From: Bradyrhizobium lablabi
GTDB lineage: Bacteria; Pseudomonadota; Alphaproteobacteria; Rhizobiales; Xanthobacteraceae
Assembly: GCF_018129385.1 (NCBI RefSeq)
Contig: NZ_JAFCLN010000015.1
Coordinates: forward strand, 62,001 to 126,000
DNA: 64,000 bases
Reading direction: 5' to 3'
The position numbers and the translations under genes are program-made. This document shows positions 41,516 through 49,906 of this stretch, piece after piece. The notes under the pieces were generated by a model, which made no database searches, was not told the origin of the DNA, and was given only the letters and a program-made list of their open reading frames with translations. Every line of letters begins with the position of its first letter. Positions within the stretch are counted from its first letter, which is position 1.

Positions 41516-42721
41516 TCACTTCTTCACCAGCGGGCAGCGCGACTGCTCCAGCGGCTGGAAGGCATCGTTACCGGCAACCGTGCCGATCAGCTTGTAATAA
41601 TCCCAGCGCCCTTTTGACTCCGACGGCTTCTTGACCTCGAACAGGTACATATCGTGCACCATGCGGCCATCCGGGCGGATCTTGCCGTTCTTGGCGAACA
41701 TGTCGTTGACCGGCGTCTCCTTCATCACCTTGATGACGGCGGCCGCATCGGTGGTGCCGGCGGCCTTCACGGATTTCAGGTAATGCAGCACCGAGGAATA
41801 AACGCCGGCTTGCGCGGTCGTCGGCGGCCGCTGCCTGTTGCGTTCCATGAAGCGTTTTGAGAAAGCGCGCGTCTCGTCATTGAGGTCCCAGTAAAAGCCC
41901 TCCGACAGCAGCAGGTTCTGCGCCGTCTCAAGACCAATGCTGTCGATATCGCTGATGAAGACAAGCAGCGGCGAGGCCTTCTGGCCGCCCTTCATCAACC
42001 CGAACTCGGCGGCCTGCTTGATCGCATTGATGGTGTCGCCGCCGGCATTGGCCAGCCCGATCACCTTGGCCTTCGAGGCCTGCGCCTGTAGCAGGAAGGA
42101 CGAGAAATCCGATGTATTGAGCGGATGCCGCACGCTGCCCAGCACCTTGCCGCCGTTCTTGAGCACCACATTGGTGGTGTCCTTTTCCAGCGCCAGTCCG
42201 AAGGCATAGTCGGCGGTCAGGAAGAACCAGGTGTCGAGGCCGGACTTGACGGCCGCAAGCCCCGTGACATTGGCCTGCCCGTAGGTGTCGTAGGTGTAGT
42301 GCACGGTGTAGGGCCCGCACGCCTCGTTGGTGAGCGCGATGGTGGCCGGTCCGTTGAAGATGATCAGCTTGTTGCGCGCTTTGGCGATCTCGCCCGCGGC
42401 CAGCGCAGTGGCGGATGCGGCGACGTCAAAAATCATCTCGACGCCCTGGTTGTCGAGCATATCGCGCGCGATGTTGGCCGAGACGTCGGCCTTGTTGAGA
42501 TGGTCGGCCACGACGATCTCGACCTTGCGTCCCAGCACCTCGCCGCCGAAATCCTCCACCGCCATCTTCGCCGCCGCCTCGCTGCCGGGGCCGGTGATAT
42601 CTGCATAAAGGCCGGACATGTCGAGAATGCCGCCGAGCTTGAGCGGCTTGTTCTGCGCCAGCGCCGGCGTTGCAGACAAGGCAAACGCGCAGGCGAAAGC
42701 GCCCGCAAATATCCGCTTCAT
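41516..42721 (-). CDS. ABC transporter substrate-binding protein, LivK-like, orphan
   Basis: 401 residues from the ATG at 42721 (GGGAGGATTTC upstream). Sec signal MKRIFAGAFACAFALSATP, cut near ALAQN. Type I periplasmic binding fold starting LKLGGILDMSGLYADITGPG. It is a close paralogue of the protein at 20231 (shared phrases such as DFSSFLLQAQASKA and SFYWDLN/GFYWDLN), so both probably bind related ligands. No permease or ATPase is adjacent. It may feed the Liv transporter at 56-60 kb or another one. Confidence 0.92.
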   Translation of the reverse strand: MKRIFAGAFACAFALSATPALAQNKPLKLGGILDMSGLYADITGPGSEAAAKMAVEDFGGEVLGRKVEIVVADHLNKADVSANIARDMLDNQGVEMIFDVAASATALAAGEIAKARNKLIIFNGPATIALTNEACGPYTVHYTYDTYGQANVTGLAAVKSGLDTWFFLTADYAFGLALEKDTTNVVLKNGGKVLGSVRHPLNTSDFSSFLLQAQASKAKVIGLANAGGDTINAIKQAAEFGLMKGGQKASPLLVFISDIDSIGLETAQNLLLSEGFYWDLNDETRAFSKRFMERNRQRPPTTAQAGVYSSVLHYLKSVKAAGTTDAAAVIKVMKETPVNDMFAKNGKIRPDGRMVHDMYLFEVKKPSESKGRWDYYKLIGTVAGNDAFQPLEQSRCPLVKK

Positions 42722-42871
42722 GAAATCCTCCCTGGTATTTTCTTGCCCGGCCGGGCTTTGAGTTGGCGCGATCATGCCGCATGGCCAATGGGGCAGCAAG
42801 CCACGCCGCGACGCAGGCCGTCTTGCGCGGCGGCGCTATTTCCGCTTAGCGGAATGGCCTTGCGACGATTC

Positions 42872-44275
42872 CTATCGCGCCAATTCCAGCAGCCGACGAC
42901 AGTCCGCCGGCAGCCGCCGTTCATTGAGATTGGTCACGCAGAGCAGCAATCCCTGCTGCCGGGGACGCTGCATGCACCACGGCGACAGGGGACTGGGCGC
43001 CAGGCCGAACTGTAGGGCGCGTGAAGCGATGTCCACGTCTGATGCGGACTTCGGAAGCAGGATCACCACTGCAAGACCGGCGGTTGCTCGTAGCTTTATC
43101 GAGTTTGGCGCCTTTTCTTCCAGACAACGCAGCAGGCTCTCCCGTCGGTCGGCGTAAAGCCGCTTCATGCGACGCAGATGGCGAAGATAGTGACCGTCGC
43201 GCAGGAATTCCGCCACACCGCGCTGCACGGCCGCAGCCGGCGCCGGCGCAAGACACGCAGCGAATTCACCGAACCGGCGACTCAGTTCCGGCGGTACGAC
43301 GATAAAGCCCAGTCGCAGCGCCGGGCTGATCGTTTTGCTGAAACTGCCGATATGCAACACCCGCCCTCCATGATCGAGAGACGCAAGCGCCGGTGCTGCG
43401 CGTCCCGTCAACTGCAGTTCGCTCAGGTAATCGTCCTCGATGATCCAGGCGTCGTTGCGCCGAGCCCAGGTGAGCAGCGCAAGCCGCCGCGGCAGCGACA
43501 TCGTCAGCCCCAGCGGCGCTTGCTGCCCTGGGGTCACAACTGCCAGTGTCGCTTTGGGGGCAAGCCGGACACCGGCGGCAACATCCAGACCCTCTTCATC
43601 GACCGGTACGGCCGTCACAGTCAGGCCCGCCAGGCCGAGCGCAGTGCGCGTGAGCGGAAAGCCCGGATCCTCGATCCAGGCTCCCGTCTTTCCAAGCTCA
43701 AGCCCCCGGATCGCGAGACCAAGCGCGCCGGAGAATCCGCCTGTTACAAACACCTGGGACGGGCTGCACCTGACGCCGCGGGCCAACCCCAGATAGGCCG
43801 CGATCTCTTCTCGCAATTCCGGATCGCCACGCGGATCCGGATACGTCACCGGCGCCGCCGCAACATGCCGGGTCTGACGAGTCAGGATGCGTGACCACAG
43901 CTTGAACGGGAAGGCGTCCTGAGCGGGCACGCCCATCTGAAATGGCAGCGGCGCGTTTCCGAACTTGTAGAAGAGGTCCGGCAGAAGCGGAGCTTCCGGC
44001 GACCAATCAGATATTGAGGATCGGGACCGCCCCTCAGCCACATGAGTGCCTGCCGGCCCGAGACCGATCGCGAATTGCTCCGCGATGAGACGCTCGTAAG
44101 CCACGCGCACGGTGCCGCGGGAGACGCCGAGTTGAGCGGCGAGATCCTGCCAGGAGGGCAACCGCGCGCCCGAGCCAAGCCGTCCGTTCTCGATGCCCTC
44201 GCGAATCGCCAAATAGATCTGGGCAGCAAGCGGAGTCCTTCTGGCACGATCGAGCTGGATGGGAAGGGCAGCCAT
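42872..44275 (-). CDS. MocR/PdxR-family regulator (GntR HTH fused to aminotransferase-like domain)
   Basis: 467 residues from the ATG at 44275; the frame stays open to 44338. N-terminal GntR winged helix (YLAIREGIENGRLGSGARLP, LAAQLGVSRGTVRVAYERL), a linker, then a fold type I aminotransferase domain with NPDPRGD-like YPDPRGDPELREEIAAYLG, the PLP lysine in GSFSKTISPALRLGFIV and VTPGQQAPLGLTMSLPRR. Such proteins bind PLP or a PLP-amine adduct and control adjacent, divergent genes. The divergent neighbour is the oxidoreductase at 44527. Two TGGTAC direct repeats lie just upstream of its start. Confidence 0.92.
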   Translation of the reverse strand: MAALPIQLDRARRTPLAAQIYLAIREGIENGRLGSGARLPSWQDLAAQLGVSRGTVRVAYERLIAEQFAIGLGPAGTHVAEGRSRSSISDWSPEAPLLPDLFYKFGNAPLPFQMGVPAQDAFPFKLWSRILTRQTRHVAAAPVTYPDPRGDPELREEIAAYLGLARGVRCSPSQVFVTGGFSGALGLAIRGLELGKTGAWIEDPGFPLTRTALGLAGLTVTAVPVDEEGLDVAAGVRLAPKATLAVVTPGQQAPLGLTMSLPRRLALLTWARRNDAWIIEDDYLSELQLTGRAAPALASLDHGGRVLHIGSFSKTISPALRLGFIVVPPELSRRFGEFAACLAPAPAAAVQRGVAEFLRDGHYLRHLRRMKRLYADRRESLLRCLEEKAPNSIKLRATAGLAVVILLPKSASDVDIASRALQFGLAPSPLSPWCMQRPRQQGLLLCVTNLNERRLPADCRRLLELAR

Positions 44276-44282
44276 CGCGCGA

Positions 44283-44312
44283 TGGTACAGCCAGAATTGG
44301 CAGTCTTGGTAC
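44283..44312. promoter_or_regulatory. Direct repeat, candidate MocR regulator site
   Basis: TGGTACAG at 44283-44290 and TGGTACTG at 44307-44314 (GTACCA read on the minus strand), 24 bp start to start, immediately before the MocR gene. Direct repeats of ATACCA/GTACCA type are known targets of GabR-like MocR proteins. AGCCAGAATTGGCAG between them is itself a near-inverted repeat. Confidence 0.45.
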
Positions 44313-44526
44313 TGTTTTATGACCAGGCGCAACGGCATCTATCCGCCAACACCAGCGACCGCAGCGCTCCCGATCCACCAAGCCTGGTGGAACCCCAGTC
44401 AACGCAGACAGCGCAGATCGCGGATACGGAGACGGGAGCTCAACGACGGCCGGCATCTTGTGAATAGCCGGCGCGTCCACGCTCCAGCATTTCCACCAAG
44501 AGAAAAATGATCGAGGAGAATTTATC

Positions 44527-45444
44527 ATGAAGGCGATCGTTGTGACGGACCAGGCGGCCGGAACTGCCGGGATGAAGCTGGTGGAGCGGCCCGAGCCGCA
44601 GCCCGCGATAAACGACGTCATCGTTCAGGTTCATGCGTCGGGATTCGTCCCGACCGAGCTGGAGTGGCCGTCGACCTGGACCGATCGCCTCGACCGTGAT
44701 CGCACGCCGTCGATCCCCGGCCACGAACTGGCCGGCGTGGTCACCGCTCTCGGCTACGGCACGACGGGGCTGTCAGTGGGACAGCGCGTGTTCGGCCTCG
44801 CCGACTGGTATCGCGACGGAACCCTGGCGGAGTATGTAGCCATGGAGGCACGCAACCTCGCGCCGCTCCCGGGCGACGTCAGCTTCACGATGGGCGGGAG
44901 TCTGCCGATTTCGGGCCTCACCGCATGGCAGGGACTGTTCCAGCACGGCCGCCTTCAGGCGGGACAGAGCGTCGTCGTGCATGGTGCGGCCGGCGCAGTC
45001 GGTTCGATGGTGGCGCAACTCGCGCGAGATGCCGGCGCCTACGTCATCGGCACCGGACGCGCCGCCGACCGTCAGACGGCGCTCGACTTCGGTGCGAACG
45101 AGTTCGTCGACCTCAACAATGACATCCTGGAAGACGTCGGCAGAGTCGATCTGGTGTTCGATGGCATCGGCGGCGCCATCGGGAAGCGGTCCGCGGGCCT
45201 GATCCGAGCCGGAGGAACGCTGGTGTCCGTCGTTGGGCCGGCCGAGGCACGGCCCGCTGAGGGCCGCGCAGTCGACTTCGTCGTCGAGTCCGATCGCGCC
45301 CAGCTAAGCGAGATCGTCCAGCGGCTGCGGGACGGACGACTGCGGACGCACATCGGCAGCGTCTCGTCCCTCGATGATGCCGTCGCCGCCTTGAACCCGA
45401 CCGAGCGACGCAAGGGGAAGACGATCATCCGCGTTCGTCCCTGA
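44527..45444 (+). CDS. Zinc-independent quinone oxidoreductase / medium-chain reductase family protein
   Basis: 305 residues. GroES-like N-domain (IPGHELAGVVTALG, then VGQRVFGLADWYRDGTLAEY) lacking the Cys/His zinc ligands, and an NADP-binding domain with VVVHGAAGAVGSMVAQLARD (about residues 147-166) and LVFDGIGGAIGKRSA. C-terminal AVAALNPTERRKGKTIIRV is typical. It reduces quinones or enones with NADPH. Divergent from the MocR regulator and leading a run of same-strand genes (molybdoenzyme, P460, MFS), which may be coregulated. Confidence 0.88.
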   Translation: MKAIVVTDQAAGTAGMKLVERPEPQPAINDVIVQVHASGFVPTELEWPSTWTDRLDRDRTPSIPGHELAGVVTALGYGTTGLSVGQRVFGLADWYRDGTLAEYVAMEARNLAPLPGDVSFTMGGSLPISGLTAWQGLFQHGRLQAGQSVVVHGAAGAVGSMVAQLARDAGAYVIGTGRAADRQTALDFGANEFVDLNNDILEDVGRVDLVFDGIGGAIGKRSAGLIRAGGTLVSVVGPAEARPAEGRAVDFVVESDRAQLSEIVQRLRDGRLRTHIGSVSSLDDAVAALNPTERRKGKTIIRVRP

Positions 45445-45535
45445 GCGACGCACGCCCATTGATCCGTTCAGCCGGACGATTGCAGTCCAGGTGGGCTGGC
45501 TGCGTCCCATCAGCCCCGGCGACCGAGAGGCTTGC

Positions 45536-45991
45536 ATGGTTTTCACGTTAAAGATCAACGGCGCACCTCATGAGGTCGATGTTGACGGCGACACTCCGCT
45601 TTTGTGGGTGTTACGCGACGTGCTCGGCATGACCGGGACCAAGTTCGGCTGCGGCCAGGCGCTGTGCGGCGCCTGCACCGTGCATCTCGACGGCCAGGCG
45701 GTCCGTTCCTGCCAGACGCCGGTCGACAGCGTCGGCGACAGCGCGGTCACCACCATCGAGGCGATCGGCCAGACGCCGCAAGGCGCGGCCTTGCAGAAGG
45801 CGTGGCTGGAGCTGGAGGTGGTGCAGTGCGGCTACTGCCAGTCCGGCCAGATTATGTCGGCGGCGGCGCTCCTGAAGGACACGCCGAAGCCGACGGATAG
45901 CGACATCGACGCGGCCATGTCGGGCAATGTGTGCCGATGCGGCACCTACCACCGCATCCGCGCCGCGATCAAACACGCTGCGGGAGTTTGA
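45536..45991 (+). CDS. (2Fe-2S)-binding small subunit, isoquinoline 1-oxidoreductase alpha-like
   Basis: 151 residues from the ATG at 45536 (GAGAGG upstream). Plant-type 2Fe-2S cluster CGQALCGACTVH with Cys before (KFGCGQ) and after (RSCQTP), then the second helical 2Fe-2S cluster with CGYCQSGQ and CRCGTYHRIR. This is the small subunit of xanthine dehydrogenase/IorA-type enzymes, passing electrons from the molybdenum centre. The large subunit starts 1 nt after this stop. Confidence 0.94.
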   Translation: MVFTLKINGAPHEVDVDGDTPLLWVLRDVLGMTGTKFGCGQALCGACTVHLDGQAVRSCQTPVDSVGDSAVTTIEAIGQTPQGAALQKAWLELEVVQCGYCQSGQIMSAAALLKDTPKPTDSDIDAAMSGNVCRCGTYHRIRAAIKHAAGV

Positions 45992-45992
45992 G

Positions 45993-48203
45993 ATGATGGA
46001 TGGTCCTATCCCAAGAGAGCAGATTACCGACAAAGCAGCGGTGTCGCGGCGCGCCGTTCTTCAGGGCGCAGGTTTACTGCTTGGTTTTGCGCTGACGGAT
46101 GCAAGCACGGAGCCCATCTTCGCAGCGCCAGCTTCGCGGGTGGTCGAAAACGAGGTCGCGGCTACCTTCGCACCGAACGGATTTATTCGCATCAATCCAA
46201 CCGGCGCCGTGACCCTGGTCATGCCGATGGTCGAGATGGGACAAGGCGTTTACACGTCGCTCTCGATGCTTCTCGCTGAAGAACTGGAGGTAAAGCTTGA
46301 CCAGATTCAGGTTCAGCATGCGCCGCCAAATCATGCGCTTTACGCCAATTCGATCATAGGCATTCAAAATACCGGTGGTTCCGCCTCTGTCCGCGCCTTC
46401 TGGACACCGCTGCGTCAGGCAGGGGCCGTGGGTCGTAATCTGCTGATTGCGGCAGCCGCAAAACGCTGGAATGTCGATCCAGTAACTTGCCGCGCCAAGG
46501 ACGGCGTCGTGTTCGATGCGACAGGCTCGAAGCATCTGAGCTACGGTGAACTTGTGAACGCCGCAGCGAAATTGCCCGTGCCGTCTTCAGCAAACGTCAA
46601 ACTGAAGGATCCGAAGGATTTCACCCTCATCGGCACGCGCGCCAAGCGCGTGGATTCAGCAATAAAGGTCGATGGCCGCGCGCTCTACGGCATCGACGCA
46701 CGACTGCCGGGTATGAAGCTTGCGGCGGTTGCTATTTCGCCCGTGCTCGGTGGCAAGGCGAAAACGGTGGACGAGAAAGCCGCGCTTGCAGTGAAGGGCG
46801 TCCGGCAGGTGGTCAATATCGATGAAGCTGTTGCCGTGATAGCGGATCACACGGGTGCGGCGAAGAAGGGGCTTGAGGCTGCCGCCATCACGTGGGATGA
46901 CGGACCGAACGGCAAGGTCAATAGCGCCGATATCGTCAAGCAATTGGAGGAGGAATCCACAAAGCCAGGCGCGGTTGCCCGTAACGAAGGCGATGCGGGG
47001 AAGGCTCTTGCGGAGGCCGCGCAACGGGTTGCAGCCATCTATCAGGTGCCCTTCCTGGCCCATGCAACGATGGAGCCGATGAACTGCACCGTTCATCTCC
47101 AGAAGGATCGTTGCGACATCTGGGTCGGGACACAAGCGCCCACGATTACGCAGTCTGTGGTGGCCGAACTCACCGGCCTGCCAAAGGACGCGATCAAAAT
47201 TCACAATCATCTGATTGGCGGTGGCTTCGGCCGAAGGCTGGAAGCCGATGGCACAGTGCTGGCCGTCAAGATCGCCAGGCACGTCGATGGCCCGGTGAAG
47301 GTGATCTGGAGCCGCGAGGAGGACATCCAGCACGATATGTATCGGCCGTACTATCTCGATCGGCTGTCGGCCGGCCTTGACGCGGCTGGCAATCCGGTTG
47401 CCTGGACGCATCGGATCGCCGGCTCCTCAGTCATGGCTCGCTATTATCCCCCTTACGTCAAGGACGGATTGGACCCCGATGCCGTAGAAGCTGCGGCTGA
47501 GCCGCCCTATGCACTGCCCAATATCCACGTCGACTTTGTCCGGGTCGAGCCCCCTGGTGTCCGGACGTCCTGGTGGCGCGGCGTCGGGCCGACTCACAAT
47601 GTTTTTGTGGTCGAGAGCTTCATAGATGAGCTCGCGTATGCAGCGAAGCAGGATCCCGTCGCTTATCGCAAGGGATTGCTTGGCCACAATCCGCGAGCGC
47701 TTGCTGTTCTGTCCCTTGCCGCAGAAAAAGCAGAATGGGGATCGCCGCTTCCCGCGCGGCATGGCCGCGGGATTTCGGTACAATTCGCATACGGAAGCTA
47801 CACGTCGCAGGTCGCCGAGGTCGAAGTGGCGGCCGATGGCTCTGTCAAAGTAAAGCGAATCGTCTGTGCGATTGATTGCGGCATGTACGTCAATCCCGAT
47901 ACGATCGAAGCACAGGTTCAGGGTGGAACGCTTTTCGGGCTGACGGCTGCGCGCCATGGCTCGATCACCTTCAAGGATGGACGCGTCGAGCAGGGCAATT
48001 TCGACACTTATCTGCCGATGCGTATCGACGAGGTGCCGCTGGTGGAGACGCACGTTATTAGGAATGCGGAGGCTCCGGGTGGCGTTGGTGAAGCTCCGAC
48101 GGCCATAGTCAGTGCCGCAGTGACCAATGCGATCTTCGCCGCGACCGGCAAGCGCGTGCGCAAACTGCCGATCGATAGCGATTCGCTGAAGTCGTCGTCA
48201 TAG
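45993..48203 (+). CDS. Molybdopterin-binding large subunit, isoquinoline 1-oxidoreductase beta-like (IorB)
   Basis: 736 residues. Twin-arginine signal (SRRAVLQGAGLLLGFALTD), so the folded enzyme is exported with its partner. MPMVEMGQGVYTSLSMLLAE, GIQNTGGSASVRAFW, GGGFGRRLEADG and the C-terminal GGVGEAPTAIVSAAVTNAI carry the cofactor contacts and the catalytic Glu. IorB-type enzymes oxidise N-heterocycles or aldehydes and deliver electrons to cytochromes, not NAD. No FAD subunit is present, which fits. Codon choice looks less GC-rich than neighbouring genes, so horizontal transfer is possible. The gene downstream encodes a c-type heme protein that could be the acceptor. Confidence 0.92.
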   Translation: MMDGPIPREQITDKAAVSRRAVLQGAGLLLGFALTDASTEPIFAAPASRVVENEVAATFAPNGFIRINPTGAVTLVMPMVEMGQGVYTSLSMLLAEELEVKLDQIQVQHAPPNHALYANSIIGIQNTGGSASVRAFWTPLRQAGAVGRNLLIAAAAKRWNVDPVTCRAKDGVVFDATGSKHLSYGELVNAAAKLPVPSSANVKLKDPKDFTLIGTRAKRVDSAIKVDGRALYGIDARLPGMKLAAVAISPVLGGKAKTVDEKAALAVKGVRQVVNIDEAVAVIADHTGAAKKGLEAAAITWDDGPNGKVNSADIVKQLEEESTKPGAVARNEGDAGKALAEAAQRVAAIYQVPFLAHATMEPMNCTVHLQKDRCDIWVGTQAPTITQSVVAELTGLPKDAIKIHNHLIGGGFGRRLEADGTVLAVKIARHVDGPVKVIWSREEDIQHDMYRPYYLDRLSAGLDAAGNPVAWTHRIAGSSVMARYYPPYVKDGLDPDAVEAAAEPPYALPNIHVDFVRVEPPGVRTSWWRGVGPTHNVFVVESFIDELAYAAKQDPVAYRKGLLGHNPRALAVLSLAAEKAEWGSPLPARHGRGISVQFAYGSYTSQVAEVEVAADGSVKVKRIVCAIDCGMYVNPDTIEAQVQGGTLFGLTAARHGSITFKDGRVEQGNFDTYLPMRIDEVPLVETHVIRNAEAPGGVGEAPTAIVSAAVTNAIFAATGKRVRKLPIDSDSLKSSS

Positions 48204-48247
48204 TCCTTGCCCGCCATCCCGCGCGCGTGCAGCAAAGGAGAACCCCC

Positions 48248-48823
48248 ATGAAATTATCGAAAGCCGTCAGACTGTCTGTCGCCGTCTCGCTCGTCGCTGC
48301 CGCCGTGGCGACGCGCATCCAGATCAGCGGAGCGGCGCCGGCCGACTCGACCGCGAATGTGGTGGACGCCGCCGGGCACCTGCGCGTGCCGGCAGACTAT
48401 CGAACCCTCTACCAGGCACTCGGGACCTGGGCGATTGCCGCCGATAGCGGCCAGGGCTCGAAGGAAATGCACGCCGTCTACGCATCCCCGGGAGCGATCG
48501 ACGGCTACCGGAAGACCGGACACTTTCCGGACGGCGCCGTTCTGGTGAAAGAAGTCTTCGCGACATCGACCGACGATATGACGACCGGCACCGTGAGCCA
48601 CGCCGACAAGCTCAAGGGCTGGTTTGTCATGGTGAGAGACAGCAAGGGAACGCACCCTGGCAATCCCCTGTGGGGCGACGGGTGGGGATGGTCATGGTTC
48701 GACGCGGACAAACCGCTCAAGACCACCTCGACGGATTACAAATCCGATTGCCAGGGGTGCCACGTGCCCGCAACGGCCACCGACTGGATCTACGTCAACG
48801 GATATCCCGTCCTGCGCCGCTAG
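48248..48823 (+). CDS. Cytochrome P460-like secreted heme protein
   Basis: 191 residues from the ATG at 48248 (AAAGGAGAACCCCC upstream). Signal-like N-terminus (SVAVSLVAAAVATRIQISGA), then a P460 domain: VPADYRTLYQALGTWAIAAD, EMHAVYASPGAIDGYRKTG, FPDGAVLVKEVF, and a single c-type heme motif CQGCH near residue 174. P460 proteins oxidise hydroxylamine in nitrifiers, through a heme-lysine crosslink, but many members have other roles. The location directly after IorAB suggests it is the periplasmic electron acceptor of that enzyme. Confidence 0.88.
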   Translation: MKLSKAVRLSVAVSLVAAAVATRIQISGAAPADSTANVVDAAGHLRVPADYRTLYQALGTWAIAADSGQGSKEMHAVYASPGAIDGYRKTGHFPDGAVLVKEVFATSTDDMTTGTVSHADKLKGWFVMVRDSKGTHPGNPLWGDGWGWSWFDADKPLKTTSTDYKSDCQGCHVPATATDWIYVNGYPVLRR

Positions 48824-48941
48824 GCGGCCGCAGTTCACGGAGTGCTTGCCAGCAGAGGGCGACGTGATCGTCGTCCTCCTGGGTGGATGCACTCCGTGTC
48901 GCAAGGACCTTCTCGAACAAACAAGCACACAGGAGTCATCG

Positions 48942-49343
48942 ATGTCGCTTCGCTTCATCACCAAGTCTATCCACGCCTACCTGATCGATTATCCCGTCGC
49001 GATCTTATTGATCGCAGCGCCGTTCGTGCTGAAGCTCGGCCAGAGCGGACCGGTCGCGATGTGGCTTTCGGTTGGCTCCGGTATAGCGGCGCTGCTGCTG
49101 GCCGCCCTAACCGATCATCCCACCGGGCTCGTCCGCATCATTCCCTATTGGCTACACCTTTGGGTCGATCGCGCGGTCGGCGTGGTGTTTATCGTCGCCC
49201 CGTTTGCCTTCAAGTTCGCCGGGCTCGACGCCTGGTACTACTGGGCCCTCGCCGCCGCTGTCCTGCTCACGACATCAGTTCTGAACGCGCCTGAGGTGTC
49301 AGCCGCGAGACCTTTGGGATTGGACAGGCGCATAGCGAGCTAA
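48942..49343 (+). CDS. Small integral membrane protein (SPW-like)
   Basis: 133 residues from the ATG at 48942 (ACAGGAGTC upstream). Four membrane segments: YLIDYPVAILLIAAPFVLKL, MWLSVGSGIAALLLAALT, LHLWVDRAVGVVFIVAPFAF and WALAAAVLLTTSVLN. The paired LIDYP/HLWVD turn pattern resembles SPW-repeat membrane proteins. Function unknown. Same strand as the P460 and SnoaL-like genes. Confidence 0.72.
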   Translation: MSLRFITKSIHAYLIDYPVAILLIAAPFVLKLGQSGPVAMWLSVGSGIAALLLAALTDHPTGLVRIIPYWLHLWVDRAVGVVFIVAPFAFKFAGLDAWYYWALAAAVLLTTSVLNAPEVSAARPLGLDRRIAS

Positions 49344-49426
49344 AGGCCGCGACGGCCTCGTCGAGGGTCGTTAATCGAGCAATGCTGAGGGCAATCGTTT
49401 CAACCAACACAAGCAGGAGACCCCTG

Positions 49427-49831
49427 ATGTCCGAGAATTTTCCACTCCCGACCAAACCCGAAGGCGTTATCCCGTCTCTGGTCGAGCGATTTAACTCCGG
49501 AAAGATCGAGGCAATGATGGCCTTGTACGCGCCGGAGGCGGTATTCGTCGCGAACGACGGGCGAACCATCACGGATCGCGCCGAGTTCACGGCCATACTC
49601 GAGCACGACATCAAGCTCGGCCTGCCGCTGAGCGCAAATGTGCGCCATGTCTTCGTCAGCGGCGACACCGCCCAGATCGTGCTGGACTGGTCAATCGACG
49701 GAACGGGTCGTGACGGCAAGGTCGTGCACATGCACGGCACAGCGAGCGACATCATGCGGCGCGGCGCCGATGGGTTCTGGCGGTACATCATCGACAACAA
49801 TCAAGGCACGGCGGTGCGACATCCAGCTTGA
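49427..49831 (+). CDS. SnoaL-like (NTF2 fold) protein
   Basis: 134 residues from the ATG at 49427 (GCAGGAGACC upstream). NTF2/SnoaL pattern: LVERFNSGKIEAMMALYAPE, AVFVANDGRTITDRAEFTAI, then VFVSGDTAQIVLDWSIDGTG and GFWRYIIDNNQG. No signal peptide, so cytoplasmic. Such proteins act as small hydrolases, cyclases or stress proteins. No catalytic set can be assigned. It lies between the membrane protein and the MFS exporter. Confidence 0.82.
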   Translation: MSENFPLPTKPEGVIPSLVERFNSGKIEAMMALYAPEAVFVANDGRTITDRAEFTAILEHDIKLGLPLSANVRHVFVSGDTAQIVLDWSIDGTGRDGKVVHMHGTASDIMRRGADGFWRYIIDNNQGTAVRHPA

Positions 49832-49906
49832 TGTGCGCCACGGCAGCTCTCCGCGATGAAGCCGCTCGCCCGACTGGCGTCTCGAACTGACCTGAGGAGT
49901 TAGATC

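Noticed and set aside
48248..48823. Cytochrome P460 as evidence for ammonia oxidation.
   Set aside because: No amo or hao genes are near and the context is a molybdoenzyme operon. P460 domains occur widely in non-nitrifiers.
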